The notes: generated by a model from the sequence alone, not told the origin. DNA of 6,617 nucleotides from an uncultured Bacillota bacterium (GCA_900545735.1 URAC01000047.1:1-6617); one strand, 5' to 3'. Counted from the first letter of the stretch, positions 1 through 5,170 are shown. A program made the numbers and translations.

Positions 1-48
1 TCTACACGAGCCTTATCGTCGGCAGCGTCAGATGTGTATAAGAGACAG
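1..48 (+). other. Nextera Read-1 adapter with i5 index (artefact)
   Basis: Synthetic library sequence, not genome. Positions 1-7 (TCTACAC) match the end of the Illumina P5 oligo, 8-15 (GAGCCTTA) sit where the i5 index lies, 16-29 (TCGTCGGCAGCGTC) are the Nextera Read-1 overhang and 30-48 (AGATGTGTATAAGAGACAG) are the Tn5 mosaic end. From memory the index is Nextera XT S521. Genomic sequence starts at 49. A TAA at 39-41, in frame with feoB, lies inside the adapter and has no biological meaning. Confidence 0.98.
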
Positions 49-50
49 AT

Positions 51-1346
51 ATAACCTTTTTCTCATTGGGGGCTTTTTGCTCTGATTTGCTTAGAACATT
101 TATTCAAGATGTAATAGGCGCAAATTTAATAAGTTGGCTAAAGACTTTCATTTCTGTAAACTGGGTGATTGACTTAATCGAAGTTGGAATTATTGGCGGC
201 GTTGGTTCGTTGCTTGCATTTTTGCCACAAATCATCTTGTTGTTTTTCTTCCTGTCATTAATTGAAGACAGTGGTTATCTTTCAAGAGTCGCTTTTATGT
301 TTGAAGATTTGTTTGCAAAAGTTGGGCTATCTGGCAAAAGTGTTTATACGCTTTTAATGGGCTTTGGCTGCTCAACAACTGCGGCGCTAACTGCAAGAAA
401 TATGGAAGATAAAAATGCAAAGATTAAAACTGCAATGTTAACCCCTTATATGAGTTGTTCGGCAAAACTTCCAATTTATGCTGTTATAGGCGGAGCGTTC
501 TTTTTAAAAACGAATGTTTTTGTAATTTTTGGCCTTTATATGCTTGGGGTTATTGTCGCTTTAACATTAAGTCTGTTATTTGAAAAGACAAAACTCAAAA
601 GCAAGGAGCAATCATTCATATTGGAATTTCCAGCATATAGATTGCCTTCTTTTAAACGCGTTTTGTTGATACTTTGGGACAATGTTAAACTCTTTTTAGT
701 TAGAGTTGGAACACTCTTAATTTCAATCAACATAATAGTTTGGGTTTTGCAAGGATTTACTTTTAAGTTTGAATATGTGGCATCAACCCCTGGAGCAAAA
801 AGTATACTTGAAGTTCTTGGCGGAATTTTGGCACCAATTTTTACTCCGCTCGGGTTCGGAAATTGGGGGGCAGTTTCCGCTTTACTGGCAGGGTTAATTG
901 CTAAGGAAGTCGTCGTATCGTCAATCGCAATGTTTAATGGCGTTGATGTCAATGGGGCAGATATGAAAGCGCAAACAATGAAGACGATAACAACCGCTGG
1001 TGCAGTCGTTTGCTTTACGCAAGCAAGTGCATTGTCCTTTATGGTTTTCTGCTTGCTTTATTCTCCTTGCCTTGCAACTATTTCTGTTTTTAGAAAGGAA
1101 ATTGGCAAAAAATGGACTTGGCTATCCATTCTAATTCAATTCTGCGTTGCATATTTCATCTCGCTGATTGTTTATCAATTATGTATGCTATTTGAAAATC
1201 ACAACATCATCACTGGCATTGTAACTGTTTTAGCAATTTGTTTAATTGTTGCTTGCGCTATTATAGTTGTCAAAAAAATTCGCAAGAAAAAATTATGCTC
1301 AGGTTGCAGTGATTGCAAAGGCTGCAATAATTGTAATTTAAAATAA
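51..1346 (+). CDS. feoB: Ferrous iron transporter FeoB, C-terminal part (5' truncated), with Cys-rich tail
   Basis: Polytopic inner-membrane Fe(II) importer. The visible part (431 codons) is the membrane domain; the N-terminal G domain and helical spacer lie beyond the contig edge. The frame is open from the first genomic bases, so the TTG at 66 is not a real start. Counting residue 1 from that TTG, the first Gate segment has GGVGSLLAFLPQI (44-56), EDSGYLSR (67-74), GLSGKS (87-92), GFGCSTTAALTARNMED (99-115) and MSCSAKLPIY (129-138). The second has AGLIAKEVVVSS (275-286) and the late motif LLYSPC (330-335). These match FeoB signatures, including the conserved Cys of the MSCSA motif. After the usual FeoB end, one more hydrophobic helix (about 381-402) and a Lys/Arg stretch lead to five Cys spaced CxxCxxCxxCxxC (411-423). 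That resembles the small FeoB-associated Cys-rich membrane protein of Firmicutes, here apparently fused. No terminator hairpin follows before der. Confidence 0.95.
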   Translation: MTFFSLGAFCSDLLRTFIQDVIGANLISWLKTFISVNWVIDLIEVGIIGGVGSLLAFLPQIILLFFFLSLIEDSGYLSRVAFMFEDLFAKVGLSGKSVYTLLMGFGCSTTAALTARNMEDKNAKIKTAMLTPYMSCSAKLPIYAVIGGAFFLKTNVFVIFGLYMLGVIVALTLSLLFEKTKLKSKEQSFILEFPAYRLPSFKRVLLILWDNVKLFLVRVGTLLISINIIVWVLQGFTFKFEYVASTPGAKSILEVLGGILAPIFTPLGFGNWGAVSALLAGLIAKEVVVSSIAMFNGVDVNGADMKAQTMKTITTAGAVVCFTQASALSFMVFCLLYSPCLATISVFRKEIGKKWTWLSILIQFCVAYFISLIVYQLCMLFENHNIITGIVTVLAICLIVACAIIVVKKIRKKKLCSGCSDCKGCNNCNLK

Positions 1347-1360
1347 ATTAAATATTTTTG

Positions 1361-1389
1361 TTGATATTTTTTCCATTCTGTGGTAATGT
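1361..1389 (+). promoter_or_regulatory. Possible weak promoter for der
   Basis: TTGATA (1361-1366), a 17-nt spacer and TAATGT (1384-1389), with TG at 1381-1382 as an extended -10. The -10 hexamer matches consensus at only three of six positions. If used, transcription would start at about 1395-1396, essentially at the der ATG. No clear Shine-Dalgarno precedes der, which fits a leaderless or read-through message. Weak evidence in an A/T-rich gap. Confidence 0.25.
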
Positions 1390-1395
1390 AAAAGC

Positions 1396-2718
1396 ATGAA
1401 AAAACCTTTAGTTGCTATTGTAGGAAGACCAAACACAGGCAAAAGCACATTTTTTAATAAAATTTGCGGAAAAAGAATTTCAATCGTAGATGATTTGCCT
1501 GGCGTTACTAGAGATAGAATTTATGCTGACGCAGAATGGTGTGGGCATTCTTTTACTATGGTCGATACTGGCGGCTTAGATGTTAAAAGCGAAGATACTT
1601 TTCAAAAATCAATTAAAACTCAAGCGCAAATCGCTATTGATTTGGCAGATGTTATTGTTTTTATTGTTGACGGAATGGCAGGGCTTGTCCCAGCAGATTA
1701 TGAAGTTGCAGAACTTTTGAGAAAAACAAAAAAACCAGTTGTTTTGGTTGTCAACAAATTGGACAGGTTTGAGGTTGAACGCACTTATGATTTCTATCAA
1801 TTAGGATTAGGAGAGCCTTATCCTATTTCTTGCGCTCAAAGTAAAGGCCTGGGCGAAGTGTTAGATGCAATAGTTAATAATTTCTCATTTAAAGTAGATG
1901 CTAGCGCGGCGGACGATACAATAAAAATTGCAGTTGTGGGCAGGCCAAACGCTGGGAAATCGTCCATTGTTAATAGAATTTTGGGCGAAGATAGGGTTCT
2001 TGTTTCAAACATTGCGGGAACAACGAGAGATGCGATTGACACAGAGTTTAAATATAATGGCTCAAAATACACTATTATAGACACCGCCGGAATGCGCAGA
2101 CAAAGAAGCGTTTTAAAAGAAAGCGTTGAAGGATATTCCGTAATTCGCGCAATGGAAGCTATTAAAAGAGCTGATGTTGTGTTGATTGTTTTTGATGCAA
2201 ACGAAGAGATTTCAGAGCAAGATGTAAGAATTGCTGGATATGTTCACGAAGAAAACAAGCCAAGCATAGTCATTATGAATAAATGGGACTTAGTTGAAAA
2301 AGATGGCAACACCATAAATAATTATCAAAAAATGTTAGAAGATAAATTATCATTTATGGGATATTTTAAGCCGTTATATCTTTCAGCATTGACTGGCAAA
2401 AGGCTTGAAAAAATTATGCCAACTGTCAATGAAGTGTATGAAAATAGCACAAGAAGAATTACAACTGGCACATTAAACGAAATTATTCAAAAGGCAATTT
2501 TGTCGCAAGAACCTCCAACAAGAAAGGGCAAAAAATTAAAAATAATGTATGCAACGCAAGCGGAAATAACTCCTCCAACATTTGTAATTTTTGTCAATGA
2601 CACAACGCTTGTTCATTTTTCTTATGAAAGATTTTTGGAGAATAGATTGCGTGATGCAGTAAACTTTGAAGGCACTCCAATTAAACTGATATTCAAAAAT
2701 AGAAAGGAGGAAAAATAA
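1396..2718 (+). CDS. der: Ribosome-assembly GTPase Der (EngA)
   Basis: Essential cytoplasmic GTPase that acts in maturation of the 50S ribosomal subunit. It has the diagnostic double-G-domain layout at full length (440 aa). G domain 1 has the P-loop GRPNTGKST (10-18), PGVTRD (35-40), DTGG (57-60) and NKLD (120-123). G domain 2 has GRPNAGKSS (182-190), AGTTRD (207-212), DTAG (229-232) and NKWD (295-298). A KH-like C-terminal domain fills roughly 350-440, including the TGTLNEIIQKA and PPTRKGKKLKIMYATQ stretches typical of Der. The ATG at 1396 puts the P-loop at the usual distance from the N-terminus, although no good Shine-Dalgarno is visible. The stop overlaps the plsY start by one base (TAATG), so the two are translationally coupled. 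Confidence 0.97.
   Translation: MKKPLVAIVGRPNTGKSTFFNKICGKRISIVDDLPGVTRDRIYADAEWCGHSFTMVDTGGLDVKSEDTFQKSIKTQAQIAIDLADVIVFIVDGMAGLVPADYEVAELLRKTKKPVVLVVNKLDRFEVERTYDFYQLGLGEPYPISCAQSKGLGEVLDAIVNNFSFKVDASAADDTIKIAVVGRPNAGKSSIVNRILGEDRVLVSNIAGTTRDAIDTEFKYNGSKYTIIDTAGMRRQRSVLKESVEGYSVIRAMEAIKRADVVLIVFDANEEISEQDVRIAGYVHEENKPSIVIMNKWDLVEKDGNTINNYQKMLEDKLSFMGYFKPLYLSALTGKRLEKIMPTVNEVYENSTRRITTGTLNEIIQKAILSQEPPTRKGKKLKIMYATQAEITPPTFVIFVNDTTLVHFSYERFLENRLRDAVNFEGTPIKLIFKNRKEEK
2703..2710 (+). promoter_or_regulatory. Strong ribosome binding site of plsY inside der
   Basis: AAAGGAGG lies 7 nt before the plsY ATG at 2718 and is read as Arg-Lys-Glu codons at the very end of der. It fixes the plsY start and favours reinitiation by ribosomes finishing der. 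Confidence 0.85.
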
Positions 2719-3458
2719 TGGAATGGTGGAAATTTGTCATCGTTATTGTTGTCTCTTATCTAATAGGTAATATTAGTTTTGCAAGAATTTTATCTAAACA
2801 TAAAAAGAAAGATATAACGAAACAAGGTAGCGGAAATCCTGGCACAATGAATATGCTCAGAACTTTTGGATTTGGAATGGGCATTTTAACTTTGTTATTA
2901 GATGCGTCTAAAGGCGTTTTGGCTGCATTGTTAGGGTTATTATTGTTTGGTGGAGCGGGCAGTCCAGTAACAATTATGGGCTTGCAAGCATCTCCAACAG
3001 CAATGATGGGAATGTATATTGGCGGTCTAAGCGTTGTTTTGGGCCATAATTTCCCTATATTTTATGGATTTAAGGGCGGCAAAGGAGTTGCTTGCATATT
3101 TGGCGTCTATCTTGTTGCATCGCCAATTTGTGTAGCAATTTGTTTCGTTTTCGCATTTATATATTTATATGTTTTTGATTATGCCGCTGTCGCATCTTTT
3201 ATATTCTTAACAGTATTGACTTTCCTTGAAGCGCAAAAAGTCAAAGGCAATTTGATTGTTACTTTGTTATTGTTCTGCCTTTATTTTATGACCGTGTATG
3301 CTCATAGAGCGAATTTCTATAGACTTTTGGTGGGAAAAGAAAACAAGGCAAATTTGCGAAAGTCTTTGAAGAAAATTTATACTAAAAAAGAAATAAAAGC
3401 TGAAAAGAAAGAAATTAAAACGGAAATCAAAAACGACAAGCACGAGGAAATAGGTTGA
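2718..3458 (+). CDS. plsY: Acyl-phosphate:glycerol-3-phosphate acyltransferase PlsY
   Basis: Integral membrane enzyme that moves an acyl group from acyl-phosphate to glycerol-3-phosphate, giving lysophosphatidic acid, the first committed step of phospholipid synthesis (with PlsX and PlsC). All family motifs are present: GSGNPGTMNMLR (37-48, phosphate-binding loop), DASKG (62-66), GHNFPIFYGFKGGKGVA (109-125) and HRANFYRLLVGKENK (196-210). Hydrophobic segments lie at about 5-25, 50-80, 95-115, 125-150 and 155-195. The Pro-Gly-Thr-Met form of motif 1 differs from the common Ile-Gly-Ala-Thr form. At 246 aa it is longer than the usual length of about 200; the excess is a Lys/Glu-rich cytoplasmic tail after about residue 210. 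The ATG overlaps the der stop and the TGA overlaps the next ATG. Confidence 0.95.
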   Translation: MEWWKFVIVIVVSYLIGNISFARILSKHKKKDITKQGSGNPGTMNMLRTFGFGMGILTLLLDASKGVLAALLGLLLFGGAGSPVTIMGLQASPTAMMGMYIGGLSVVLGHNFPIFYGFKGGKGVACIFGVYLVASPICVAICFVFAFIYLYVFDYAAVASFIFLTVLTFLEAQKVKGNLIVTLLLFCLYFMTVYAHRANFYRLLVGKENKANLRKSLKKIYTKKEIKAEKKEIKTEIKNDKHEEIG

Positions 3459-4015
3459 TGGCAGAATATATAGTCTCGCAATGTTTTTTTGCTTTCGGAT
3501 TTCTTTTTTCATTTATGTATAACTTTTTTAAAGTTAGCAGAAAAACAATTTTGTATTGCGGTGTAATTTTTAATCTTGCAAGCGCTATCGGTTTTGTATT
3601 ATTGCACGCGTGGACCGGTGCATTAATGAATTTATTGGGCGCTTTATTAAATTTCATATACATATATAAAAACAAAAATAAGTTTTTTAGTTTGCCAATA
3701 ATTCCAATAATTTTTGAAATTCTATTTATCTTAGGCGGGATCTTTACTTGGCAAAGTTGGCTTTCCATTTTGCCTATAGTTGGAAATTTAATTTATGGCG
3801 TTTCGCTTTGGCTTGAAAACGAATATTATATTAAAGCATTAAATTTGGTCGTTAATATCTTGTATTTAGTTTATGAATGTTTCTTATTCTCTTATGTGGC
3901 AGTAATTGGAACATCAATCTCCATATTGATGGGGCTAGCATTTTTAATTTGGGGCGAAAAATATAATAACTTTTTAAAAAATTTATTTCATAAAAAAAAT
4001 AATAAAAATTGTTGA
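3458..4015 (+). CDS. ygjV: YgjV-family inner membrane protein
   Basis: Small polytopic membrane protein of unknown function (185 aa). It has about six hydrophobic segments (around 3-22, 32-50, 53-70, 78-97, 102-118 and 125-165) and a Lys/Asn-rich end. The stretch HAWTGALMNLLGALLNFIY (50-68) matches the family hallmark, an Ala-Trp-Thr-(Gly/Ala)-Ala-Leu-Met-Asn core followed by a second Asn. I chose the ATG at 3458, which overlaps the plsY TGA (TGATG). An in-frame TTG one codon earlier (3455) is possible but less likely: GAGG at 3444-3447 is about 10 nt from the ATG. Operon position suggests a membrane-related role, but no substrate can be inferred. The stop codon shares bases with the -35 box of the tRNA promoter. 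Confidence 0.85.
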   Translation: MAEYIVSQCFFAFGFLFSFMYNFFKVSRKTILYCGVIFNLASAIGFVLLHAWTGALMNLLGALLNFIYIYKNKNKFFSLPIIPIIFEILFILGGIFTWQSWLSILPIVGNLIYGVSLWLENEYYIKALNLVVNILYLVYECFLFSYVAVIGTSISILMGLAFLIWGEKYNNFLKNLFHKKNNKNC

Positions 4016-4040
4016 CAAGCATATATTTTTATGTTATTAT
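4012..4040 (+). promoter_or_regulatory. Strong sigma-70-type promoter of the tRNA pair
   Basis: Perfect -35 TTGACA (4012-4017), a 17-nt spacer and TATTAT (4035-4040). The expected start is near 4047, about 12 nt before tRNA-Ala. The -35 box overlaps the ygjV stop codon (4013-4015). Confidence 0.9.
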
Positions 4041-4058
4041 GTTCAAGCATTTGATCGT

Positions 4059-4135
4059 GGGGGTATAGCTCAGCTGGCTAGAGCACCTGCCCTGCAAGCA
4101 GGGGGTCATCGGTTCGAATCCGATTATCTCCACCA
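4059..4135 (+). tRNA. tRNA-Ala (anticodon TGC)
   Basis: A complete 77-nt cloverleaf with the CCA end encoded. The acceptor GGGGGTA pairs with TATCTCC, giving the G3:U70 wobble that marks a tRNA as alanine. The D arm is GCTC/GAGC, the anticodon stem CCTGC/GCAGG, the variable loop 5 nt, and the T arm ATCGG/CCGAT around TTCGAAT. The loop is CCTGCAA, so the anticodon TGC is at 4093-4095. The base before it (position 33) is C, where nearly all tRNAs have U. Confidence 0.96.
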
Positions 4136-4152
4136 CAAATTAAAATAACCGA

Positions 4153-4229
4153 TGGAATGTAGCTCAGCCGGTTAGAGCACCACCCTGATAAGGTGGGGGT
4201 CGGTGGTTCGAGTCCACTCATTCCAACCA
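4153..4229 (+). tRNA. tRNA-Ile (anticodon GAT)
   Basis: A complete 77-nt cloverleaf with CCA encoded. Acceptor TGGAATG pairs with CATTCCA, giving a U1-A72 first pair. The anticodon stem is CCACC/GGTGG, the loop CTGATAA puts GAT at 4187-4189 with a normal U33, and the T stem GGTGG/CCACT has one G-U pair. It lies 17 nt after tRNA-Ala and shares its promoter and terminator. Confidence 0.96.
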
Positions 4230-4235
4230 GAAACT

Positions 4236-4261
4236 AATCGCTCAAAACGAGTGATTTTTTT
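4236..4261 (+). terminator. Intrinsic terminator of the tRNA transcript
   Basis: AATCGCTC (4236-4243) pairs with GAGTGATT (4249-4256) through eight pairs including one G-U. The loop is AAAAC and the U-run is at 4257-4261. It begins 7 nt after tRNA-Ile. Confidence 0.85.
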
Positions 4262-4269
4262 ATTATATT

Positions 4270-4390
4270 CCCCACCTTGCCTTGCATAAGCAAGGCGTTT
4301 TGCTTATTTTAAGCAAAACATCAGGGTGGTCCCACCGCGTAGCCGAGCCGAAGGCGAACGCCAACTTTCGAAGAAAGTTATAAGGTGGGG
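4270..4390. repeat. Nested palindromic intergenic element with tRNA-Ile-like segments
   Basis: An outer inverted repeat CCCCACCTT (4270-4278) / AAGGTGGGG (4382-4390) encloses several hairpins: GCCTTGC/GCAAGGC (4279-4296), a perfect 10-bp stem GTTTTGCTTA/TAAGCAAAAC (4297-4319), GGTG/CACC (4325-4336), small GCC/GGC stems around 4347-4362, and AACTTTC/GAAAGTT (4363-4379). This multi-stem architecture resembles the dispersed palindromic units common between genes in Clostridia. Segments match the tRNA-Ile anticodon arm: ATCAGGGTGGT (4320-4330) is the exact reverse complement of 4179-4189, and ATAAGGTGGGGGT (4380-4392) is an exact copy of 4188-4200. It could be a mobile non-autonomous repeat, a structured RNA or an integration scar; whether it recurs in the genome cannot be seen here. 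Confidence 0.6.
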
Positions 4391-4520
4391 GTTCGGAATG
4401 TCAACTCGAACCTATTCATAAAAATTCGAACCTAAAAGGGTTCTCTCAGAATTCTCAACCATATGTATCGAATTCTCAACTCGAACTTGGCGCAAGAGCA
4501 CCTAAATTCGAACCCTTGGC
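4390..4520. repeat. Cluster of TCGAAC motifs and short hairpins
   Basis: TCGAAC occurs four times (4406, 4426, 4482, 4508). Longer direct repeats are TCAACTCGAAC (4401-4411 and 4476-4486), AAATTCGAACC (4422-4432 and 4504-4514) and GAATTCTCAAC (4449-4459 and 4470-4480). GGTTCG/CGAACC (4390-4412) can form a stem, and AATTC-GAACC pairs with GGTTC and GAATT across 4423-4453. TCGAACC is the complement of the tRNA T-loop GGTTCGA, and AGAGCACCT (4495-4503) repeats tRNA-Ala 4080-4088. Function unknown. Confidence 0.5.
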
Positions 4521-4719
4521 AGTAAATGATGGAATTGAGGCTGAAAATGAGGAAGTTGATGCTAAAAACTATAAAACGCACAACAATAGAAGTGTGAACA
4601 AAGAGAACCCCAAACCCGCCAAACGATTTTCCAATCATATAGAATTCATAAATTACATTCCAACCTACGAGGTGATAAGATATCGCCACCTGTTCGCCTA
4701 TGGGTTTTATATTGTATAA
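4516..4719 (+). other. Doubtful open frame, possible degenerate or non-coding sequence
   Basis: A frame with no stop runs from 4384 to the TAA at 4717-4719 (111 codons). It has no ATG or GTG; the first usable start is TTG at 4516, with no Shine-Dalgarno before it. From there it would give 67 aa, acidic at first (EAENEEVDAK) and then aromatic-rich near the end (TYEVIRYRHLFAYGFY). The upstream part crosses nucleotide repeats that fall in different frames, which argues against coding there. I recognise no family. It may be a remnant of a gene or part of a larger repeat unit. Confidence 0.2.
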
Positions 4720-4749
4720 GTTTTTAAAGTAGTATGTATTTTTATTAGA

Positions 4750-4769
4750 TTATGATATAATTATCATAA
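4750..4769 (+). promoter_or_regulatory. Extended -10 promoter of the 99-aa gene with an overlapping inverted repeat
   Basis: An extended -10 (TGATATAAT, 4753-4761) lies upstream of the start at 4781, with no good -35. The arms TTATGATA (4750-4757) and TATCATAA (4762-4769) form a perfect 8-bp inverted repeat around TAAT. They cover the -10 and run into the Shine-Dalgarno TAAGGAG (4767-4773). This layout would suit a repressor site. Confidence 0.6.
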
Positions 4770-4780
4770 GGAGAAATACT

Positions 4781-5080
4781 ATGACTAAGGAAGAAAAAGT
4801 AAAGAAATTAATAGATGCTAACGAAGATCTAAATAAAGGACAAATAATCTTAGAAAATTTAAGTTTTGGCAGATATCAACAAGCTAAAGATTATGTTGAT
4901 AATTGCTGTAAGAATACCGATTATGCTCCATATATAGCGAAGAATAGAGCTATGGGTGGAATGTTTGGTAATTTAGGATTTATCGATTTAAAACCTTTAA
5001 TAAAGAGAAAAGTGCTTAAAATGATAATTAATTCTATTGAAGAATATATTGCTGAACTTACCTTAAAAGATAATAAATAA
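4781..5080 (+). CDS. Hypothetical protein, 99 aa
   Basis: Unrecognised small protein. The gene looks real: TAAGGAG 7 nt before the ATG, an extended -10 promoter upstream and a strong terminator 8 nt after the stop. The protein is Lys-rich and soluble, with no signal peptide or membrane helix. The N-terminal half (about 1-48) looks helical and ends in adjacent Cys residues (CCKNTDY). A Gly-rich segment follows (AMGGMFGNLGFIDLKP, about 57-72), then a C-terminal amphipathic helix (about 73-94). It is a monocistronic unit next to fic. An antitoxin or regulator role can be imagined from position only, and the terminator between the two genes argues against a classic co-transcribed pair. Confidence 0.75.
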   Translation: MTKEEKVKKLIDANEDLNKGQIILENLSFGRYQQAKDYVDNCCKNTDYAPYIAKNRAMGGMFGNLGFIDLKPLIKRKVLKMIINSIEEYIAELTLKDNK

Positions 5081-5087
5081 AACAAAT

Positions 5088-5116
5088 AAATTGCCGTTAT
5101 CGGCAATTTTTATTTT
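5088..5116 (+). terminator. Intrinsic terminator after the 99-aa gene, containing a fic-operator-like palindrome
   Basis: A 9-bp stem AAATTGCCG (5088-5096) / CGGCAATTT (5101-5109), loop TTAT, followed by a T-rich tract. Its core, TTGCCGTTATCGGCAA (5091-5106), matches the palindrome in the fic promoter at 13 of 16 positions. Confidence 0.85.
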
Positions 5117-5125
5117 GTAAATCAA

Positions 5126-5154
5126 TTGACTTATTTGCCGATATTGGCTATAAT
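5126..5154 (+). promoter_or_regulatory. fic promoter with palindromic operator candidate in the spacer
   Basis: TTGACT (5126-5131), a 17-nt spacer and a perfect TATAAT (5149-5154), with the expected start near 5161. The imperfect palindrome TTGCCGATATTGGCTA (5135-5150) fills the spacer and touches the -10, a classic place for a repressor to block RNA polymerase. Confidence 0.85.
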
Positions 5155-5170
5155 TAAAATAGATTAAAAT

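Noticed and set aside
66..68. TTG as the start of the feoB reading frame
   Set aside because: The frame is open upstream to the adapter junction and the protein starts inside the FeoB membrane domain, so this is an internal Leu codon of a truncated gene.
536..952. Minus-strand 138-aa frame inside feoB, and similar antisense frames in der, plsY, ygjV, the 99-aa gene and fic
   Set aside because: All lie opposite well-supported genes, lack ribosome binding sites and have low-complexity translations typical of antisense shadows.
2718..4015. Mycoplasma-type genetic code
   Set aside because: plsY and ygjV end with TGA exactly at operon overlaps or at the expected length, and Trp uses TGG, so TGA is a stop.
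4320..4341. T-box-like sequence AGGGTGGT...ACCGCG
   Set aside because: It resembles the T-box core but has three extra bases in the middle. There is no specifier stem-loop arrangement and no aminoacyl-tRNA synthetase or amino-acid gene downstream, and the sequence is explained by the GGTG/CACC hairpin of the palindromic element.
4401..4514. CRISPR-like repeats
   Set aside because: Repeats are only about 11 nt, of three different kinds, with irregular spacing, and no cas gene is present.
4432..4689. Minus-strand 85-aa hydrophobic frame
   Set aside because: It has no ribosome binding site or recognisable family and crosses the repeat cluster. Hydrophobic residues are what the antisense of an acidic, A-rich stretch would give.
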